Source: Methylococcaceae bacterium
GTDB taxonomy: Bacteria > Pseudomonadota > Gammaproteobacteria > Methylococcales > Methylomonadaceae
DNA: 33,475 nucleotides
Direction: 5' to 3'
NCBI GenBank assembly: GCA_005772825.1
Contig: SXIP01000152.1
Coordinates: forward strand, 1 to 33,475
The position numbers were made by a program, and so were the translations under genes. The notes below the pieces were generated by a model that saw only the letters and a list, made by a program, of their open reading frames with translations, searched no databases and had not been told where the DNA came from. Shown here piece after piece: positions 25,050 to 33,241 of the stretch (positions within the stretch are counted from its first letter, which is position 1; each line of letters starts with the position of its first letter).

Positions 25050-27650
25050 ATGCCCATTCAAGCTTATATTAATGTTAAAAGATTATTGTTTCTTTGGATT
25101 TTGTTGTTATTGCCGGTAGTGGTCTATGCCCACACCGGCAGCACAGACATAAGCGGCTGGAATAACGGTTTTAATCATCCCTTGCATGGCCTGGATCACA
25201 TCCTGACCATGCTTGCAGTCGGCGTCTGGGCGGCACAATTGCGCGGTTCGGCCATCTGGCAATTGCCGCTTGCCTTTGTCGGCGTGATGAGCCTTGGCGG
25301 TTTGGTTGGTGTCGCGGGCTTGTCGGTACCGGGTGCGGAAATAATGATAGCGCTTTCGGTCGTCGTTTTCGGGGTGCTGGTTGCTCGCAGGATTCGTTTC
25401 CGCGCCGCGGTTAGCCTGCTTATCGTGGTATTTTTTGCATTTTTTCATGGCTATGCGCACGGGCAGGAAATACCCGCATCGACCAGTCTTATCTCATTTG
25501 CTTTGGGATTCATGGCGGCGACTTTGCTGCTGCATGGCGCCGGTATTGTTATTGCCCAATTGACTGTGCTGAGTGTTGCCTGTTTGCTCGGCAACAGCGC
25601 TTACGGGCAGTCGGACGGCAATGAAACGCAAAGCGAAGATAAGGACATCGTCAGCCTGCAAGACATGGTCGTTACCCAGCGCGCCGATTCCCAGGTCGGC
25701 ATTGCCGACAGCGCGTCGCAGGGCAATGTCGGCCAGGAACAACTGAAATATCGCCCGATCAGCCGTCCCAGTGAAATCCTGGAAACCGTACCCGGCCTGA
25801 TCGCTTCGCAGCATAGCGGCGAAGGCAAGGCCAGCCAGTATTATCTGCGCGGATTTAATCTCGATCACGGTACCGATTTCTTGACCCAGATAGACGGCGT
25901 TCCCGTCAATATGCTCTCGCATGCGCACGGCCAGGGCTGGACGGATACCAATTTCCTCATTCCCGAATTGATCAAGACGCTTAATTATAAAAAAGGCAAT
26001 TATTATGCGGAAAACGGCGACTTCTCCAGCACGGGTTCGGCGAATATCGAATATTTCAAGGATTTGCCCGGCAATATGGCCAAGTTTACCGGCGGCAGTT
26101 TCGATTATTATCGCGGCCTGATCGCCGGATCGCATGGAATCGGACACGGTAATCTGCTTTATGCCGGTGAAAGCGTGCATAACAGCGGACCGTGGACAGT
26201 GAGCAACGACTACCTGAAGTTTAACGGCGTGTTGCGCTACAGTGAGGAACTGGATAATTCCGGTTGGAGTATCACCGCGATGGCTTATAAAGCCGACTGG
26301 AATGCGACCGACCAGATTCCGCGGCGTGCAGTCGATGCCGGACGGCTTGACCGATTCGGCACGATTGATCCGACCGATGGCGGCGACAGTCAACGCTATA
26401 GCCTGAGCGGCGAATGGCATCGTCAAAGCGGCAATAGTGAAACCAAATTCATGGCCTACGGGCTTTATTCCAAGCTGGATTTGTTTTCCAACTTCACCTA
26501 TTTTCTCAATGATCCGGTGCGCGGCGATCAATTTGCTCAACCCGATAAACGCTGGGTATCGGGGTTCAAAGCCAGTCATACTTTTTTCCATCAGTTGGGC
26601 GGCGCCGAGTCCGAAAGCACCGTCGGCCTGCAATTTCGCAACGATAATATCCGTAACGGCCTGTTGTTGACGCAGGCACGGCAACGCTATACGTCCGTGC
26701 GTGAAGACGATGTCTGGGTCAGTAGCATCAGTCCCTACGCGGAAAATAAAACCCACTGGAATGAATGGCTGCGTACCAGTATCGGCGTGCGCTTCGACGG
26801 CTTCCGTTTTAACGTGTCTAACAGCAATCGCGCCGAAAACAACGGCACCCGTACCGACGGCATGGTCAGCCCGAAAGCGGGCATTGTCCTGGGACCATGG
26901 GCCGATACCGAGTTGTATCTCAATGGCGGGCTCGGTTTTCACAGCAATGATGCGCGCGGTGCGAACACGCGCGTTGATCCTGTGACCGGATTGTCGACCG
27001 ATGCCGACGGCAATCGCACTGAACGGGCTGACCCGCTGGTGCGTACTTACGGTGCGGAAGTCGGCCTGCGCACCAGTTGGCTGGAAGGATTGCAAAGTAC
27101 CTTGTCGCTGTGGTGGCTGGACATTGATTCCGAGTTGCTGTTTGTCGGTGATGCCGGCACCACCGAGGCCAGCCGTCCCAGTCGGCGTTACGGCGTAGAG
27201 TGGGCGAACTATTACTCGCCGACCGACTGGCTGACGTTTGACGCCGATATCAGCTATTCCAAAGCGCGCTTTCGTGGCAATGACCCGGCTGGCAATCATA
27301 TTCCCGGCTCCATAGAAACCGTCGTTGCGGCAGGCGCGACTTTTCATGATGTCTTCGGCGGTTTTTTCGGCGGGCCGCGCCTGCGTTATTTTGGTCCGCG
27401 CCCCTTGATTGAAGATAATAGCGTGCGTTCGGATTCGACCATCCTGCTGTCCGCTATGCTCGGCTACGCGTTCAACAAGAATTGGACGGTGCAGGCCGAA
27501 CTGTTTAACCTGCTGAATCGCAAGGACAGCGCCATTGACTATTACTACCCTTCACGCTTGCCCGGTGAAGACGCTATGGGTGTCAATGACATCCATTTCC
27601 ATCCAGTTGAACCGCTCAGTTTCCGTCTCAGCCTGACGGCAAATTTTTAA
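25050..27650 (+). CDS. HupE/UreJ permease fused to TonB-dependent receptor
   Basis: An 866-aa single open frame joining two proteins. Residues 1 to about 170 are a HupE/UreJ permease: signal/first helix (11-27, then HTG), the motif NHPLHGLDH (42-50), about four more helices, FHGYAHGQE (132-140) and GFMAATLLLHGAGI (153-166). Residues about 187-866 are a complete TonB-dependent receptor: TonB-box-like DMVVTQ (205-210), plug domain (about 214-335, with RPSEILETVPGL and YYLRGFNLDHGTDF) and a 22-strand barrel ending in Phe (SLTANF). The hydrophobic stretch 168-183 followed by SAYG-Q looks like a receptor signal peptide, so cleavage after residue 186 could release the receptor to the periplasm. The natural reading is nickel/cobalt-type uptake across both membranes. 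A single uncleaved chain cannot occupy both membranes in the usual way. Confidence 0.88.
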   Translation: MPIQAYINVKRLLFLWILLLLPVVVYAHTGSTDISGWNNGFNHPLHGLDHILTMLAVGVWAAQLRGSAIWQLPLAFVGVMSLGGLVGVAGLSVPGAEIMIALSVVVFGVLVARRIRFRAAVSLLIVVFFAFFHGYAHGQEIPASTSLISFALGFMAATLLLHGAGIVIAQLTVLSVACLLGNSAYGQSDGNETQSEDKDIVSLQDMVVTQRADSQVGIADSASQGNVGQEQLKYRPISRPSEILETVPGLIASQHSGEGKASQYYLRGFNLDHGTDFLTQIDGVPVNMLSHAHGQGWTDTNFLIPELIKTLNYKKGNYYAENGDFSSTGSANIEYFKDLPGNMAKFTGGSFDYYRGLIAGSHGIGHGNLLYAGESVHNSGPWTVSNDYLKFNGVLRYSEELDNSGWSITAMAYKADWNATDQIPRRAVDAGRLDRFGTIDPTDGGDSQRYSLSGEWHRQSGNSETKFMAYGLYSKLDLFSNFTYFLNDPVRGDQFAQPDKRWVSGFKASHTFFHQLGGAESESTVGLQFRNDNIRNGLLLTQARQRYTSVREDDVWVSSISPYAENKTHWNEWLRTSIGVRFDGFRFNVSNSNRAENNGTRTDGMVSPKAGIVLGPWADTELYLNGGLGFHSNDARGANTRVDPVTGLSTDADGNRTERADPLVRTYGAEVGLRTSWLEGLQSTLSLWWLDIDSELLFVGDAGTTEASRPSRRYGVEWANYYSPTDWLTFDADISYSKARFRGNDPAGNHIPGSIETVVAAGATFHDVFGGFFGGPRLRYFGPRPLIEDNSVRSDSTILLSAMLGYAFNKNWTVQAELFNLLNRKDSAIDYYYPSRLPGEDAMGVNDIHFHPVEPLSFRLSLTANF

Positions 27651-27736
27651 GTCGATTTGGGGCAGGGGTCCCAATACTTTTATTCGCTTTGTCAAGCGTT
27701 GGTATTTTTTATGCACAGAATGCGTTTATTGTGTTA

Positions 27737-27753
27737 AGACGCGGAAGGCGTCT
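27737..27753. terminator. Short hairpin after the receptor gene
   Basis: AGACGC and GCGTCT form a 6-bp stem around GGAAG, 87 bp after the receptor stop codon. There is no following T-run, so it is only a weak terminator candidate and may be part of a repeat. Confidence 0.25.
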
Positions 27754-27874
27754 GGCGCAGGCCCTACGCTGCACTTCGGTTAATATGTAAGCTATTGAAT
27801 AATAAGCATATAAACTGCTGTATAAAAACGCTACAATCTAACAGGGAAGCAGGTATCATCAAGGCTTGGCGTCG

Positions 27875-27920
27875 TTATCCAGAACTTATACACAAAGTTA
27901 TCCACAGCTTTTGTGGAAAA
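27875..27920. promoter_or_regulatory. Cluster of DnaA-box-like 9-mers
   Basis: TTATCCACA at 27898-27906 is a perfect DnaA box. TTATACACA (27886-27894) and, on the other strand, TTTTCCACA (27912-27920) both fit the relaxed consensus TTWTNCACA. TTATCCAGA (27875-27883) is one base off. The three plus-strand copies start 11 and 12 bp apart, near one helical turn. An A/T-rich stretch follows. None of the genes usually next to a gammaproteobacterial oriC (dnaA, dnaN, mnmG, rsmG) is in view. Confidence 0.5.
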
Positions 27921-28134
27921 AACCCTATGTGTTTGATTATTAGATTTAAACAATAAGGATAATCGGGACATGCAGTAAAGTGATAAACTTAAGCGTTTTT
28001 GAGGCCGATATTACTCCGCCGGATGGAACTAAAACCTGTTGTTTGCTGCCTTTAGGTTAAAATTCCGCTCCGCAGGCATTATTAAATCGAAATTAAAGCT
28101 TAATAAAACACTAACAAAGACAGGGAGAAATAAC

Positions 28135-29040
28135 ATGAGTATGCAGAAACACACCTCACATCCAAATCTATTATGGGGTAGCCTGATTGTCTCAATGTCT
28201 CTGGCAGGCTGTGCAAGCACCGTTACCACCCCGCCAAACCCTAATGACCCTTGGCAGGGATGGAATCGCGGTGTGCAATCATTTAATGACGATCTTGATA
28301 AAATTATTTTAAAACCGATGGCGAAAGCCTATCAATGGGTCACACCGAAACCGGTGGATGAGAGCGTGACCAATTTTTTCAGTAATATTGACGACATCGG
28401 CGTAACCATTAATGACTTCATGCAATTTAAATTGATGCAGGGTGGTATGGATGCCGGCCGGTTTCTGGTTAATACGACGGTCGGTGTAGCCGGTGTTTTT
28501 GATGTCGCCAAGATGATAGATTTGCCCAAGCATAATGAGGATTTCGGTCAAACCCTCGGCACTTGGGGAGTTCCGTCAGGCTCTTACTTGGTGTTGCCGT
28601 TTTTCGGATCAAGTTCGCCCAGGGACATGATAGGACTGATCGGCGACGCACTGATGAACCCGTTGACTTATGTCGGTTTTATCGGCGGTGCGGCTGTCAA
28701 TGGCGCTACGGCGGGTTCCAGGGTGCTTGAAGTCACCGATACGCGAGCCGATTTAATGACCACTGAAAAAATTGTAGATGAAGCCTCTGTCGATCGTTAT
28801 GACTTTATCAAAAACGCCTACCAGCAGCATCGTCAATACGAGGTTTATGACGGCAATCCGCCGGAAGAAAAGGATGACGAGTTCTCGATTGATGACAGTG
28901 ATCTTCTCGAAGACAATGGCGCAGGCAGCGACAAAAGCAATAGCACTGGCGATAGCCCCGGTTCAGCCACCGGCTCGGCGCCTGGAGCAGGGTCGGATAA
29001 ACCCCCCCGGCATTTTCTCGATTTGTCTGCACCTGAATAG
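28135..29040 (+). CDS. mlaA: MlaA (VacJ) outer-membrane phospholipid-transport lipoprotein
   Basis: A 301-aa protein from the ATG at 28135, with GGGAG seven bases upstream. The lipobox SLAGC puts the lipidated Cys near residue 26. The MlaA family signature is complete: NDPWQGWNRGVQSFNDDLD, TNFFSNIDDIGVTINDFMQ, RFLVNTTVGVAGVFDVA and EDFGQTLGTWGVPSGSYLVLPFFG, with SSPRD after it and PLTYV later. The C-terminus (about 245-301) is an acidic, then Gly/Ser/Asp-rich low-complexity tail, longer than in E. coli MlaA. The protein sits in the outer membrane and removes misplaced phospholipid from the outer leaflet, passing it to MlaC. No mlaBCDEF genes are here; the next gene, two bases downstream, is a lipid acyltransferase/hydrolase fusion. 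Confidence 0.95.
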   Translation: MSMQKHTSHPNLLWGSLIVSMSLAGCASTVTTPPNPNDPWQGWNRGVQSFNDDLDKIILKPMAKAYQWVTPKPVDESVTNFFSNIDDIGVTINDFMQFKLMQGGMDAGRFLVNTTVGVAGVFDVAKMIDLPKHNEDFGQTLGTWGVPSGSYLVLPFFGSSSPRDMIGLIGDALMNPLTYVGFIGGAAVNGATAGSRVLEVTDTRADLMTTEKIVDEASVDRYDFIKNAYQQHRQYEVYDGNPPEEKDDEFSIDDSDLLEDNGAGSDKSNSTGDSPGSATGSAPGAGSDKPPRHFLDLSAPE

Positions 29041-29042
29041 GC

Positions 29043-31331
29043 ATGGCGACTATGAATAATCCAGCTTACCCGGATGACTGGAGCGATATAGATAAAAAAC
29101 TCTATAACCGCTCGGTTAAAATATTTAACACCGTCAGCAAAATGCTGGGTGTCAAAATGAAGCTGCACGCCGATACCCAGGTGCAGCAGGGTGATATCTT
29201 TTTATTCAACCATTTTTCCCGCTTTGAAACATTTATCCCGCAATTCCTGATTTTTGAACAAACCGGTGACTACAGCTGCGCTATCGCTTCCGGCGAATTT
29301 TTCAAGGAAGATAATGTATTGTCGAGGTACCTGAAAAACGTCGGTGTGTTTCCTCATGATCATGACCGGCTTTTTCCCTTGCTTGCCGCGCAAATCCTGC
29401 GCGGACGCAAGGTGATTATTTTTCCTGAAGGCGGCATGGTCAAGGATCGCCAGGTTATTGATAAACACGGTCGTTACAGTATTTATTCCCGTCTCACCGG
29501 GCTTCGGCGCAAGCAACATACAGGCGCGGCGGTTCTGGCTCAGGGCCTGGACATATTCAAGGCCATGATTCACAGCGCTTATGGCGATAAAGATCATGAT
29601 CAATTGTTACGCTGGAAAGAGCAATTGCAGCTCGACAGTCTGGATCAATTGCTGACGTCGGCGTTAAAACCGACATTGATTATCCCCGCCAATATTACTT
29701 TTTACCCGATTCGCTCTTCGGAAAACCTGTTACTTAATGCCGTCGAGTTGTTTGCCGGTAATTTAAGCGTCAGGCAAACGGAAGAACTGCTGGTTGAGGG
29801 GAATATCCTATTGAAAAATACCGACATGGATATTCGCATGGGCAAGCCGGTTGAGCCGTGCATGTCTTCAAACCGATTTACCGGTTATCTGCTGGAAACG
29901 GTAAAGTCCGAGTTTGAAACGCTGGATGATGTGTTTTCCCTGCATGAGTCGCCAAAAAACTGGCGTCAAAAATACCTGGGCGTACATTTTAAAAATTGCG
30001 CCAACATCACGCGCGACCGCTATATGGAAGAAATGTATGCGAATGTCACGATCAACTTAAGCCATCTCGCCTCCACGCTTATTATGTATTGCATGGAGAA
30101 AGGCCAGTTGCAAATCGAACGCCAGCGATTTCTTACCGCGCTTTATATAGCATCCAAGCATTTACAACAAAACACACTGATTAATTTACACAGAAGCCTG
30201 CTGAACCCGATTGATTACAGTGATGTCATTGCCGGGACCAACACACGCTTTGAGCAATTTATCTGTGTGGCAAAAGAGACCGGACTCATTATTGAAGATG
30301 AAAGCGGTTACCGGTTTTTACCCAAACTGTTGGAAGAACAGGATTTTGACAACATCCGCCTGGAAAACCTGGTGGCTGTTTATAATAATGAAGCCAAACC
30401 GGTAACCGCTATCCGGGACATTATGATCAAGGCACTGGATGAATGCGACGAGGTTAGCCCGGAACAGCTTGCAGCCTGGCATTTTGAAGATGAATGCCGG
30501 GATTTAAGTTGGGAGCGTCGGGCTTATTCAAAACCCTGTTTTGACGACATCAACGAACATGAAACGGCTTCCGCCGATGCCATGCCTTATTTTCTGGAAC
30601 CGGAGCATGAGAACGGTATCGGCGTACTGTTGATACATGGCTTGCTCGCTAGTCCCGCCGAATTAAGGGATTATGGCGAGTCTCTGATGAAACAGGGCTA
30701 TACCGTCATGGGTGTGCGCTTGAAGGGCCACGGCTCATCGCCCTGCGCCTTGCGTAATCAAACCTGTGAAGACTGGTACGCGTCGGTGCTGCGCGGTTTC
30801 AACATTCTTAAAGCCCATTGTAAACGTATTTTTGTTACCGGCTTTTCTACCGGCGGCGCTTTAGCGCTTCAACTCGCATCTCAGCAATACCCTGAAATCA
30901 TCGGCGTATGCGCCGTCGCCGTGCCGGTAAAATTCATTAACCCGGCATTTATGCTGGTCTCCGTGTTGTATGGCATCAATGAAATGGTGGATTGGATCTC
31001 TTCATACGAAGGCGTCAAGCCTTTTATTGTCAATATGTCGGAACACCCGTTAATTAATTACCGGCATGTGCCGGTCAAGAGTTTGTATGAATTACGACGA
31101 TTGATTCATTCCATGGATGACTTTTTGCCGCATTGTCAAGTGCCGGTCTTAATTCTGCACGGCGATCATGACCCGGTCGTTTCGGTTAAAAGCGCTCACG
31201 AAGTGATGAAAAAACTCACAACCGCCAATAAGCAACTCAAGCTCATTGAATCAAGCCGTCACGGTATTTTGATGGAAAATATCGGCGGCACCTGGAGTAT
31301 CGTCAATGATTTTATGAAAGGCTGCCTATGA
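29043..31331 (+). CDS. Acyltransferase (PlsC-like) fused to alpha/beta hydrolase
   Basis: A 762-aa protein starting two bases after mlaA (a second in-frame ATG is at 29052). The N-terminal part (about 40-250) is a glycerolipid acyltransferase fold with NHFSRFE (56-62) and FPEGG (127-131). The usual catalytic HX4D is HX4E here (His57, Glu62). A helical middle region of about 250 residues resembles the extended part of larger acyltransferases but is not assigned. The C-terminal part (about 525-762) is an alpha/beta hydrolase: oxyanion HGLL (532-535), nucleophile elbow GFSTGG with Ser602, GDHDPV with Asp708 or Asp710, and His740 in SRHGI. It resembles bacterial carboxylesterase/monoglyceride lipase proteins. 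It may deacylate and reacylate lipids in the cytoplasm, and the mlaA linkage points to membrane lipid repair. No signal peptide is seen. Confidence 0.88.
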   Translation: MATMNNPAYPDDWSDIDKKLYNRSVKIFNTVSKMLGVKMKLHADTQVQQGDIFLFNHFSRFETFIPQFLIFEQTGDYSCAIASGEFFKEDNVLSRYLKNVGVFPHDHDRLFPLLAAQILRGRKVIIFPEGGMVKDRQVIDKHGRYSIYSRLTGLRRKQHTGAAVLAQGLDIFKAMIHSAYGDKDHDQLLRWKEQLQLDSLDQLLTSALKPTLIIPANITFYPIRSSENLLLNAVELFAGNLSVRQTEELLVEGNILLKNTDMDIRMGKPVEPCMSSNRFTGYLLETVKSEFETLDDVFSLHESPKNWRQKYLGVHFKNCANITRDRYMEEMYANVTINLSHLASTLIMYCMEKGQLQIERQRFLTALYIASKHLQQNTLINLHRSLLNPIDYSDVIAGTNTRFEQFICVAKETGLIIEDESGYRFLPKLLEEQDFDNIRLENLVAVYNNEAKPVTAIRDIMIKALDECDEVSPEQLAAWHFEDECRDLSWERRAYSKPCFDDINEHETASADAMPYFLEPEHENGIGVLLIHGLLASPAELRDYGESLMKQGYTVMGVRLKGHGSSPCALRNQTCEDWYASVLRGFNILKAHCKRIFVTGFSTGGALALQLASQQYPEIIGVCAVAVPVKFINPAFMLVSVLYGINEMVDWISSYEGVKPFIVNMSEHPLINYRHVPVKSLYELRRLIHSMDDFLPHCQVPVLILHGDHDPVVSVKSAHEVMKKLTTANKQLKLIESSRHGILMENIGGTWSIVNDFMKGCL

Positions 31332-31342
31332 TCATGGCAAAC

Positions 31343-32158
31343 TCAAGACATGACGCCCAGAATTGGCGTATTGGTTTTAAATAAGGCCCAGGTCGCTACG
31401 CCCGGCGCCAACGCCATATTTTGTAAACTCAGCGATGTGATTATAGCGGTCAGCGTTTCGCCGCCGGGTAACAACACAATGACTTCTGCATTCACTTCAT
31501 CCTGATGAATGCGAATCACTTTTCCGGCCAGACAATTGCGCGCCGATAACCGTTCGTGATCCAGATCCGCAACCATCGTTATGTCCGTACCATTTATCAA
31601 CAAGACGGCATCGGCACCGATTACCAATCCCGGTTCATTGAGCGAAGCCAAACTAACACTGGTAATAACCCGCGTCCCGCCTTTTAATTCCACGATCACT
31701 TCGGCGTGAACTGCGCCGGTAATAATTTCGACAATAGTGCCGAATAGCTGGTTATCGGCGCTGGTTTTAACAACCAGACGTTGTAACAGTAAGCATGTGT
31801 CGGGATCGTCGATAAGGCTTCGATTGAGTTGTTCCAGAAATGCCTGATGCTGTTGCTCAAGACTGGTAAACAGAGCGAGTAAAGAGCGTCCCGCTGCAGT
31901 TAAACAGGTGCCTCCCCCTTTATTGCCGCCTGTGGTCGTGCTCAATAACGCTTTCGGCGCCCTGTTATTGGCCCGTTCTACGATTTGCCACGCACCCTTG
32001 TAACTCAAACCCGATTGCTTGGCCGCCTGATTAATGGAGCCGCTATTTTCTATCGCCCTGAGCAACCCGATCATGCGCTTGTCCAATATGCCCGCCAGCC
32101 GTAATTCACCTTCTACCCAGGCGCTGTTGTCATTTGATGTTTTTGATATATTGCTCAT
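31343..32158 (-). CDS. modE: ModE-type molybdate-dependent transcriptional regulator
   Basis: A 271-aa protein with a LysR-like winged HTH (about residues 18-90: RMIGLLRAIENSGSINQAAKQSGLSYKGAWQIVE, then TTGGNKGGGTCLTAAG, the typical ModE wing). Two Mop/TOBE domains follow, about 130-198 and 205-270, for molybdate binding at the dimer interface. The length matches E. coli ModE (262 aa). With molybdate it normally represses modABC and activates molybdoenzyme genes, but no mod transporter is in this window. It ends 11 bp from the convergent fusion gene and diverges from arsR across 71 bp. Confidence 0.92.
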   Translation of the reverse strand: MSNISKTSNDNSAWVEGELRLAGILDKRMIGLLRAIENSGSINQAAKQSGLSYKGAWQIVERANNRAPKALLSTTTGGNKGGGTCLTAAGRSLLALFTSLEQQHQAFLEQLNRSLIDDPDTCLLLQRLVVKTSADNQLFGTIVEIITGAVHAEVIVELKGGTRVITSVSLASLNEPGLVIGADAVLLINGTDITMVADLDHERLSARNCLAGKVIRIHQDEVNAEVIVLLPGGETLTAIITSLSLQNMALAPGVATWALFKTNTPILGVMS

Positions 32159-32188
32159 CTTTTAATAAATTGAATGATAAAATATTTT

Positions 32189-32210
32189 AATATACGATAA
32201 TCCATATATT
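32189..32210. promoter_or_regulatory. Imperfect dyad between modE and arsR
   Basis: AATATA (32189-32194) and TATATT (32205-32210) are inverted 6-bp arms ten bases apart, in a very A/T-rich 71-bp gap between the divergent modE and arsR genes. ArsR-family operators are imperfect A/T-rich dyads of about this size, and ModE sites also carry TATA-type arms. Either protein could bind here; the arms are short and A/T-rich so chance is possible. Confidence 0.3.
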
Positions 32211-32229
32211 TATAGCACAATTAAAAATA

Positions 32230-32577
32230 ATGTCCCCGGCTCAATTCTTTAAATGTTTGTCTGATGAAACGCGTCTGCGTTGCGTCGCTTTGCTGCAAAA
32301 GCAAGGCAAGCTCTGTGTCTGCGAATTAACGGCGGCGCTCGGTTTGTCTCAGCCTAAAATTTCCAGGCATTTGGCATTGTTGCGTCAATGTGGATTATTA
32401 CTGGACAGTCGCGAAGGTCAATGGGTGTATTACCAGATCAACCCGAAATTACCTGACTGGGCTTTTCCTATCCTGGCAAACGCCTTGACCGCTGTGGAAA
32501 AAACTCACCAGTTTCAAAATGATCTGGAACGCTTGCATAAAATGGAAAACCGCCCTGAATTGGCGATGTGTTGCTGA
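32230..32577 (+). CDS. arsR: ArsR-family arsenic-responsive repressor
   Basis: A 115-aa winged-helix protein. It has FFKCLSDETRLRCVALL, the metal-sensing KLCVCEL with the CVC pair (Cys29, Cys31) in the alpha3 position as in E. coli ArsR, and the recognition helix LSQPKISRHLALLRQCGLL. The wing (SREGQWVYYQI) follows and the chain ends in CC. As(III) or Sb(III) binding should release it from DNA and switch on the ars genes. It is followed after 167 bp by arsC. No ribosome binding site is obvious before the ATG; AAAAATA is all that precedes it. Confidence 0.93.
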   Translation: MSPAQFFKCLSDETRLRCVALLQKQGKLCVCELTAALGLSQPKISRHLALLRQCGLLLDSREGQWVYYQINPKLPDWAFPILANALTAVEKTHQFQNDLERLHKMENRPELAMCC

Positions 32578-32629
32578 TTTTTTATCAGTCATCATATCTG
32601 CTTATTCGTATATCGCCTTTTAAATATTA

Positions 32630-32675
32630 ACAGGCCTTTCCGATAAGGTTTTTTGTCAGAAGGGATCAGGCCTGT
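32630..32675. repeat. Inverted repeat in the arsR-arsC gap
   Basis: ACAGGCCT (32630-32637) and AGGCCTGT (32668-32675) are perfect inverted repeats with 30 bases between them, including a TTTTTT run (32649-32654). It lies in the 167-bp spacer after arsR. It could attenuate transcription into arsC or be a processed mRNA structure; no second promoter is clearly seen. Confidence 0.35.
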
Positions 32676-32744
32676 GTAAAGCAATTTAATAACATCACCA
32701 ATTAATACAACTCAAACCCTGCAATCACATTTTAGAGAGACAAT

Positions 32745-33227
32745 ATGTTAAACATTCTGGTTATTTGTACCGGTAATTCCTGCCGCAGTGTCATCGGTGA
32801 AGCTTTGTTCAATCATTTGGGACAAGGCCGCATCAAGGCTTTTTCCGCCGGCAGTCAACCGCTGGGGCGATTGAATGCCGGCGCTGTCGCGTTGTTGCAA
32901 CGGCACGGACTTTCCACCGAAGGTTTTTTCAGTAAATCCTGGGAAGCGTTTGAAAATCAAGCAATTGACATCGCCATTACGGTCTGTGACAGTGCCGCCG
33001 GGGAGACCTGTCCGGTCTATTTGCGGCCTGTACCGACGGCTCATTGGGGCTTGTCCGATCCCGGTCATGTCAAGGGGACAGACGAAGAAATCAAAGCCGC
33101 CTTTGAAGCCACTTATCAAGCCGTGGAGCGGCGCATAAACCTTATGCTCGCGTTGCCGCTGGAAGAAATGTCCGGCGAGGCGCTGGTCGCCGAATTGAAT
33201 GCTATCGGCCGGATCGATAACAGCTAA
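32745..33227 (+). CDS. arsC: Arsenate reductase, low-molecular-weight phosphatase (thioredoxin-coupled) type
   Basis: A 160-aa protein preceded by AGAGAGA. The CX5R phosphatase loop CTGNSCRS is at residues 8-15, and the resolving cysteines Cys81 and Cys88 sit in [13 protein letters not shown], as in the S. aureus pI258-type enzyme (Cys10, Cys82, Cys89). The general-acid region SDP is at 104-106 ([10 protein letters not shown]). It reduces As(V) to As(III), with electrons normally from thioredoxin. About 25 residues extend beyond the core at the C-terminus. It is in the operon arsR-arsC-acr3, with the transporter gene 14 bp downstream. Confidence 0.94.
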   Translation: MLNILVICTGNSCRSVIGEALFNHLGQGRIKAFSAGSQPLGRLNAGAVALLQRHGLSTEGFFSKSWEAFENQAIDIAITVCDSAAGETCPVYLRPVPTAHWGLSDPGHVKGTDEEIKAAFEATYQAVERRINLMLALPLEEMSGEALVAELNAIGRIDNS

Positions 33228-33241
33228 CCGGGATGACTTCC

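Larger units (their letters stand above)
27651..28134. other. 484-bp intergenic region
   Basis: No convincing gene is seen. It holds a small hairpin at 27737-27753, an A/T-rich stretch around 27780-27835, the DnaA-box-like cluster at 27875-27920 and another A/T-rich stretch at 27925-27960. The mlaA ribosome binding site (GGGAG, 28123-28127) is at its end. The mlaA promoter should lie in the last ~150 bp but no clear -35/-10 pair stands out. Confidence 0.55.

Noticed and set aside
25494-27347. 617-aa open frame on the minus strand opposite the TonB receptor
   Set aside because: It is fully antisense to a well-recognised receptor, has no domain I recognise and no ribosome binding site pattern. 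GC-rich third positions explain the open frame.
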